Both the position numbers and the translations under genes were made by a program. The notes under the pieces were generated by a model that was not told the DNA's origin, ran no database searches, and saw only the letters and a list, made by a program, of their open reading frames with translations. Below are positions 37,687-37,687 of a DNA stretch of 37,687 bases, piece after piece (positions within the stretch are counted from its first letter, which is position 1; each line of letters opens with the position of its first letter). Source of the DNA: Oscillibacter sp. (GTDB lineage Bacteria > Bacillota > Clostridia > Oscillospirales > Oscillospiraceae); NCBI GenBank assembly GCA_022795445.1, contig JAAWGR010000147.1, forward strand, positions 1 to 37,687, in the 5' to 3' direction.

Positions 37687-37687
37687 A

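Noticed and set aside
1..37687. CRISPR array or tRNA genes
   Set aside because: No regularly spaced direct repeats with spacers were seen, and no cloverleaf-like segment was noticed by eye; a dedicated tRNA search was not possible.

Overview
The window is about 37.7 kb of a tailed-phage (or prophage) genome, and nearly all of it is read from the minus strand. I describe it from right to left, in the order of transcription. The tail genes match the order of the Bacillus PBSX defective prophage (xkdK-M-N, tape measure, P-Q-R-S-T-U), so the particle should be a myovirus with a contractile tail. Strong GGAGG-type ribosome sites, frequent TGATG/ATGA stop-start overlaps, TTG/GTG starts, a DUF1492-type late regulator and the PBSX/SPP1-like capsid genes point to a Bacillota host, probably a mid-GC gut Clostridia. 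The species cannot be read from the sequence. No integrase, CI-type lysogeny switch, holin or endolysin lies in the window, so both ends of the genome are missing and the lifestyle is open.

Right end (about 35.1-37.7 kb): small genes of unknown function, one probable plus-strand gene, a divergent promoter region with a 27-bp palindrome, a 57-codon gene, and two adjacent ParB-fold proteins. Early and DNA-metabolism region (about 22-35 kb): two DNA-binding regulators (one an XRE domain followed by a sigma-region-2-like segment), a compact cytosine-C5 methyltransferase, an SNF2-type helicase, a membrane-anchored lytic transglycosylase, small genes, a VRR-NUC nuclease, a Cas4/RecB-like nuclease fused to a Sak4-like recombination ATPase, a DUF669 protein, a family-B DNA polymerase, a P4/D5-type primase-helicase, an adenine-type methyltransferase and an ADP-ribosylglycohydrolase. 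This is a largely self-sufficient replication and recombination set.

The middle (21.2-22.05 kb) is the early/late boundary. It has a 314-bp gene-free AT-rich stretch with a cluster of TGAACCG boxes, the DUF1492 sigma-like late regulator and a strong hairpin. The late region (1-21.2 kb) follows: small and large terminase, a small HExxH metallopeptidase, portal, a minor head protein carrying a C-terminal ADP-ribosyltransferase domain, a Cys-rich small protein, terminator, scaffold, major capsid, connectors, sheath, tube, frameshifted tail chaperone, tape measure, baseplate and tail fibre.

The most interesting combination is the pairing of an R-S-ExE ADP-ribosyltransferase domain on a capsid-associated protein with a DraG-type ADP-ribosylhydrolase in the same genome. 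The ExE class usually modifies arginine, and DraG-type enzymes usually remove ADP-ribose from arginine, so writer and eraser chemistry match. Other notable points are a textbook A AAA AAC slippery site that makes a longer tail chaperone, a 149-residue tandem duplication in the tape measure, the nuclease-recombinase fusion, a perfect 12-3-12 palindrome inside a ParB-like gene, and dispersed 18-bp near-palindromes.
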